Source: Utricularia gibba (lineage: Eukaryota; Streptophyta; Magnoliopsida; Lamiales; Lentibulariaceae). Taken from it: 64,000 nucleotides of DNA. Positions 61,433-64,000 of this stretch are shown here, one piece after another. The position numbers and the translations under genes are program-made. The first letter of the stretch is position 1. Each line of letters opens with the position of its first letter. A model generated the notes under the pieces. The model made no database searches and was not told the DNA's origin. It worked only from the letters and a program-made list of their open reading frames with translations. The stretch lies in assembly GCA_002189035.1 (NCBI GenBank), contig NEEC01000144.1, positions 42,101 through 106,100 on the forward strand. Reading direction: 5' to 3'.

Positions 61433-63908
61433 GTGATCCATTTATTAACGTTGGGTTTTCGGCAGCTGCCTACATGGTTTCTGAAGGAAAAGCTTGTCGT
61501 TTTGGGTGGGTGCTTTCGTTGGGAAGTTCATCCGGACCCAAGGTTCTGTTCGACTCCTGAGCCCAATGGGGTCCTATTCGACGAAAATCGTGATGCATTT
61601 TTTGAAGTTAGGATGTCATGAGCACCCCAAATGGTTTTCTTGTCCACAAGCTATATTTGAGGAGGCGCTCTCGAGGGGCACCAGGATCGGGCCGGAGGTC
61701 GGTCGGGCTCGGCCCATAGTCATTTGTAGCCCGGCAAAAAATGTGATCCATTTATTAACGTTGGGTTTTCGGCACCTGCCTACATGGTTTCTGAAGGAAA
61801 AGCTTGTCGTTTTTGGGTGGGTGCTTTGTTGGAAATTCGTCCGGACCCAAGGTTCGGTTCGACTCCTGAGCCCAATCGGGTCCTATTCGACGAAAATCGT
61901 GATGCATTTTTTGAAGTTAGGATGTCATGAGCACCCCAAATGGTTTTCTCAACCACAAGCTTTTTTATTTGAGGAGGCGCTCTCGAGGGGCACTAGGATC
62001 GGGCCGGAGGTCAGGTCGCTCGGCCCATAGTCATTTGTAGCCCGGCAAAAAAAGTGATCCATTTATTAACGTTGGGTTTTCGGCAGCTGCCTACATGGTT
62101 TCTGAAGGAAAAGCTTGTCGTTTTTGGGTGGGTGCTTTTTGTTGGAAATTCATCCGGACCCAAGGTTCGGTTCGACTCCTGAGCCCAATGGGGTCCTATT
62201 CGACGAAAATCGTGATGCATTTTTTGAAGTTAGGATGTCATGAGCACCCCAAATGGTTTTCTTGTCCACAAGCTTTATATTTGAGGAGGCGCTCTCGAGG
62301 GGCACCAGGATCGGGCCGGAGGTCGGTCGGGCTCGGCCCATAGTCATTTGTAGCCCGGCAAAAAAGTGATCCATTTATTAACGTTGGGTTTTCGGCAGCT
62401 GCCTACATGGTTTCTGAAGGAAAAGCTTGTCGTTTTTGGGTGGTGCTTTGTTGGGAATTCGTCCGGACCCAAGGTTCGGTTCGACTCCTGAGCCCAATGG
62501 GTCCTATTCGACGAAAATCGTGATGCATTTTTTGAAGTTAGGATGTCATGAGCACCCCAAATGGTTTTCTTGTCCACAAGCTTTATATTTGAGGAGGCGC
62601 TCTCGAGGGCACTAGGATCGGCCGGAGGTCGGTCGGGCTCGGCCCATAGTCATTTGTAGCCCGGCAAAAAAGTGATCCATTTATTAACGTTGGGTTTTCG
62701 GCAGCTGCCTACATTGTTTCTGAAGGAAAAGCTTGTCGTTTTTGGGTGGGTGCTTTGTTGGGAATTCATCCGGACCCAAGGTTCGGTTCGACTCCTGAGC
62801 CCAATCGGGTCCTATTCGACGAAAATCGTGATGCATTTTTGAAGTTAGGATGTCATGAGCACCCCAAATGGTTTTCTTGTCCACAAGCTTTATATTTGAG
62901 GAGGCGCTCTCGAGGGCACCAGGATCGGGCCGGAGGTCAGGTCGGGCTCGGCCCATAGTCATTTGTAGCCCGGCAAAAAAGTGATCCATTTATTAACGTT
63001 GGGTTTTCGGCAGCTGCCTACATGGTTTCTGAAGGAAAAGCTTGTCGTTTTGGGTGGGTGCTTTGTTGGAAATTCGTCCGGACCCAAGGTTCGGTTCGAC
63101 TCCTGAGCCCAATCGGGTCCTATTCGACGAAAATCGTGATGCATTTTTGAAGTTAGGATGTCATGAGCACCCCAAATGGTTTCTCATCCACAAGCTTTAT
63201 ATTTGAGGAGGCGCTCTCGAGGGCACCAGGATCGGGCCGGAGGTCGGGTCGGGCTCGGGCCCATAGTCATTTGTAGCCCGGCAAAAAAGTGATCCATTTA
63301 TTAACGTTGGGTTTTCGGCAGCTGCCTACATGGTTTCTGAAGGAAAAGCTTGTCGTTTTTGGGTGGGTGCTTTCGTTGGAAGTTCATCCGGACCCAAGGT
63401 TCGGTTCGACTCCTGAGCCCAATCGGGTCCTATTCGACGAAAATCGTGATGCATTTTTTGAAGTTAGGATGTCATGAGCACCCCAAATGGTTTTCTTGTC
63501 CACAAGCTTTATATTTGAGGAGGCGCTCTCGAGGGGCACAGGATCGGGCCGGAGGTCGGTCGGCTCGGCCCATAGTCATTTGTAGCCCGGCAAAAAAAGT
63601 GATCCATTTATTAACGTTGGGTTTTCGGCAGCTGCCTACATGTTTCTGAAGGAAAAGCTTGTCGTTTTTGGGTGGGTGCTTTCGTTGGGAAGTTCGTCCG
63701 GACCCAAGGTTCGGTTCGACTCCTGAGCCCAATGGGTCCTATTCGACGAAAATCGTGATGCATTTTTGAAGTTAGGATGTCATGAGCACCCCAAATGGTT
63801 TTCTTTCCACAAGCTTTATATTTGAGGAGGCGCTCTCGAGGGGCACTAGGATCGGGCCGGAGGTCAGGTCGGGCTCGGCCCATAGTCATTTGTAGCCCGG
63901 CAAAAAAA

Positions 63909-64000
63909 GTGATCCATTTATTAACGTTGGGTTTTCGGCACCTGCCTACATTGTTTCTGAAGGAAAAGCTTGTCGTTTTTGGGTGGGTGCTCGTTGGGAA
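63909..64000 (+). repeat. Right-edge partial monomer (5' part of half A)
   Basis: A new monomer starts with GTGATCCATT and is cut off in the variable core after GGGTGGGTGC. It has the CACCTG form in place of CAGCTG and the CATTGT form in place of CATGGT. The array continues beyond the right edge. Confidence 0.95.

Larger units (their letters stand above)
1..64000 (+). repeat. Satellite DNA array, ~310-bp monomer, about 207 copies
   Basis: The same unit recurs head to tail throughout, always in one orientation. Each copy starts at GTGATCCATTTATTAACG and ends at the conserved tail TTGTAGCCCGGC plus an A-run. Sampled starts are 11, 321, 633, 942, 1252, 18213, 18526, 18840, 19151, 54014, 54327 and 63909, and the mean spacing is about 309 bp. 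I saw no unique sequence, gene, transposon, inversion or gap. Most monomers carry AAGCTT twice, CTCGAG and ATGCAT once, and often CAGCTG. Variation consists of diagnostic substitutions shared by subsets of monomers plus many one-base indels in short homopolymers. Function is unknown. Arrays like this usually form centromeric, pericentromeric or subtelomeric heterochromatin; that placement is inference. I cannot name the family or the species. Confidence 0.98.
47207..64000 (+). repeat. Array domain 4: more homogeneous block without a clear HOR
   Basis: About 54 monomers. The common form is TTGGGAATTCATCC or GGAATTCGTCC (EcoRI site), TTCGG core, AATGGGG, TTGTCCACAAGC, ACCAGG or ACTAGG, GATCGGGCC and a GTCGGGCTCGGCCC end. 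GATCTGGCC, common to the left and last seen near 46863, is absent. CATCC-type half B and the 25-bp-deletion monomers are rare or absent. I saw no regular multi-monomer register. The rare CCCAAGGGTCC variant occurs near 49829, 52908 and 60953. Confidence 0.7.

Noticed and set aside
1-64000. CRISPR array or other bacterial direct-repeat system
   Set aside because: There are no spacers: all of each ~310-bp unit is conserved between copies, and no cas or other genes are present. Unit length and HOR structure are those of eukaryotic satellite DNA.
1-64000. rDNA intergenic-spacer subrepeats
   Set aside because: Such subrepeats seldom extend for 64 kb without rRNA genes or spacer promoters, and no rRNA-like sequence is present.
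1-64000. Telomere-adjacent position
   Set aside because: I saw no run of TTTAGGG, TTAGGG or similar short telomeric repeats on either strand. A subtelomeric site remains possible but has no support inside the window.
1-64000. Identity with a named plant satellite (for example a 155-156-bp grass centromere repeat)
   Set aside because: The half-unit length is similar, but I cannot align the sequence with any family I can recall with confidence. A database search with the monomer and half-unit consensus would decide.

Overview
The whole window is one uninterrupted satellite DNA array. A unit of about 310 bp (range about 283 to 315) repeats head to tail in a single orientation from the first base to the last, giving about 207 complete monomers plus a 10-base tail at the left edge and a 92-base partial monomer at the right. 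I found no protein-coding gene, rRNA, tRNA, CRISPR array, transposon or other unique sequence. The open frames present are translations of the repeat itself. An array this long, homogeneous and gene-free points to a eukaryotic chromosome, probably a centromeric, pericentromeric or subtelomeric heterochromatin block. The unit and half-unit lengths suit a plant satellite, but I do not recognise the family and nothing in the window fixes the species.

The monomer is itself an old dimer. Two diverged halves of about 156 bp (called A and B here) share collinear landmarks: GTGAT at offset 0, AAGCTT at offset 57 in both, CCGGA at 99 and 103, TCGA at 117 and 115, and GCCCA at 128 and 125. The ancestral unit was therefore probably about 155 bp, a common length for plant centromeric repeats, and the present 310-bp unit arose by dimerisation followed by homogenisation of the dimer.

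Above the monomer there is higher-order repeat (HOR) structure that changes along the window. Domain 1 (about 1-12948) holds two copies of a 10-monomer HOR of about 3.08 kb and an 8-monomer derivative. Domain 2 (about 12949-28424) is marked by a variant carrying ATCGAT and includes two copies of a 3-monomer, about 0.94-kb HOR. Domain 3 (about 28425-47206) is built from a 9-monomer, about 2.77-kb HOR with an expanded (10), a reduced (5) and a partial (7) copy. Each register usually starts with a 285-bp monomer that has lost 25 bp between two CCCAA repeats. Domain 4 (about 47207-64000) is flatter: I saw no regular HOR, and the GGATCTGGCC variant common to the left is absent. This layout fits local unequal exchange or conversion acting on separate patches, with domain 4 looking the most recently homogenised.

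The sequence has no system of cooperating genes. What may matter functionally is structural: a nucleosome-scale half-unit, short dyads at both half-unit junctions, and a tRNA-type B-box match followed by a T-run in each monomer. Differences between monomers are dominated by one-base losses and gains in short homopolymers. Some of these may be sequencing or assembly error, so fine-scale variant calls need raw-read support.
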